Part shown: positions 63,890 through 64,000 of the stretch, piece after piece
Numbering within the stretch: the first letter of the stretch is position 1
Layout of the letters: every line of letters starts with the position of its first letter
Origin: Chitinophagaceae bacterium
GTDB lineage: Bacteria > Bacteroidota > Bacteroidia > Chitinophagales > Chitinophagaceae
Direction: 5' to 3'
Assembly: GCA_019638615.1 (NCBI GenBank)
Contig: JAHBTL010000020.1
Location: forward strand, 53,415 to 117,414
DNA: 64,000 bases
Position numbers and translations under genes: made by a program
The notes under the pieces: generated by a model
What the model saw: the letters and a program-made list of their open reading frames with translations, nothing else
The model's database searches: none
Told to the model about the DNA's origin: nothing

Positions 63890-64000
63890 GATGATTGCCC
63901 TGCTGTTTTCGTGCTGATATAAGCTACGCTAAATTACGGTAACAATATTTTTCCGAACTATCTTTTGCAAAAGGGGGCTGACCCAAAAGGTCGTTGAACG

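Noticed and set aside
1-64000. tRNA, rRNA and CRISPR arrays
   Set aside because: I saw no cloverleaf with CCA-type 3' end, no rRNA-conserved block and no regularly spaced repeat array. A covariance-model scan would be needed to exclude small RNAs.

Overview
The window reads as chromosome from a Bacteroidota bacterium, most likely of the Chitinophagaceae or a close relative. The signs are four SusC/SusD outer-membrane glycan-uptake pairs, a FecR-type sigma/anti-sigma switch, a type IX secretion (T9SS) C-terminal tail, 7TMR-DISM and LytS-type histidine kinases, and promoters with the Bacteroidota -7 element TAnnTTTG. Family names come from reading protein motifs by eye; no database search was run.

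Layout. 1-6202: a minus-strand operon with susC1, susD1 and a secreted protein cut by the window edge, divergent from an AraC-type regulator (6254-7126). 7215-10404: an Rpn-type nuclease and a 7TMR-DISM histidine kinase. 10655-17554: amino-sugar genes on the minus strand (NagX-like acyltransferase, PIG-L deacetylase, NagB-like isomerase, NagP-like transporter, GH20 hexosaminidase). 17656-25449: an accessory island of small and broken genes: a toxin-antitoxin pair with a frameshifted toxin, an orphan antitoxin, a DUF6934 gene split by a 349-bp MITE-like element, a SymE-like toxin, two copies of an XRE-regulator segment around KilA-N/WYL/DinB/NmrA cargo, and DUF1016 and ATPase remnants. 25567-30646: susCD2. 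30854-33242: an S41 peptidase and a broken Crp-type gene, between two copies of the susC2 promoter region. 33773-35821: a DinD/BRO-like gene and a XylR-like regulator. 36066-40786: susCD3. 41024-50009: ECF sigma, FecR, STN-bearing susC4, susD4 and a beta-helix (pectate-lyase-like) lipoprotein. 50136-53131: a TPR-LytS kinase and a LytTR regulator. 53272-56776: a SIR2-like protein, a small secreted protein and a T9SS cargo protein. 57042-60652: a minus-strand sugar-acid-type operon (enolase superfamily, EamA transporter, SDR, RraA-like). 60851-63556: a secreted alpha/alpha-toroid enzyme and a DUF4380 protein. 63572-63889: a YjbR-like protein.

The main new observation is a likely regulon. A 19-bp element (about ACAAAATAGGATAATAATT) lies exactly 37 nt upstream of a perfect TAnnTTTG box at four promoters: susC1, susC3, the rraA operon and the divergent 60851 gene. 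At susC1 there are two further upstream copies. This ties two glycan importers to intracellular sugar-acid catabolism and a secreted enzyme, probably under one of the two AraC-domain regulators in the window. A second promoter pair (before the SIR2-like and T9SS genes, just after the LytTR gene) shares a 20-bp core and the same 37-nt spacing.

The second theme is insertion. A ~75-87-bp element with a nested palindrome occurs four times and brackets both the toxin-antitoxin module and the S41-peptidase module. A MITE-like element with 13-bp inverted ends and a 9-bp target duplication splits the DUF6934 gene, and removing it on paper restores a full reading frame.
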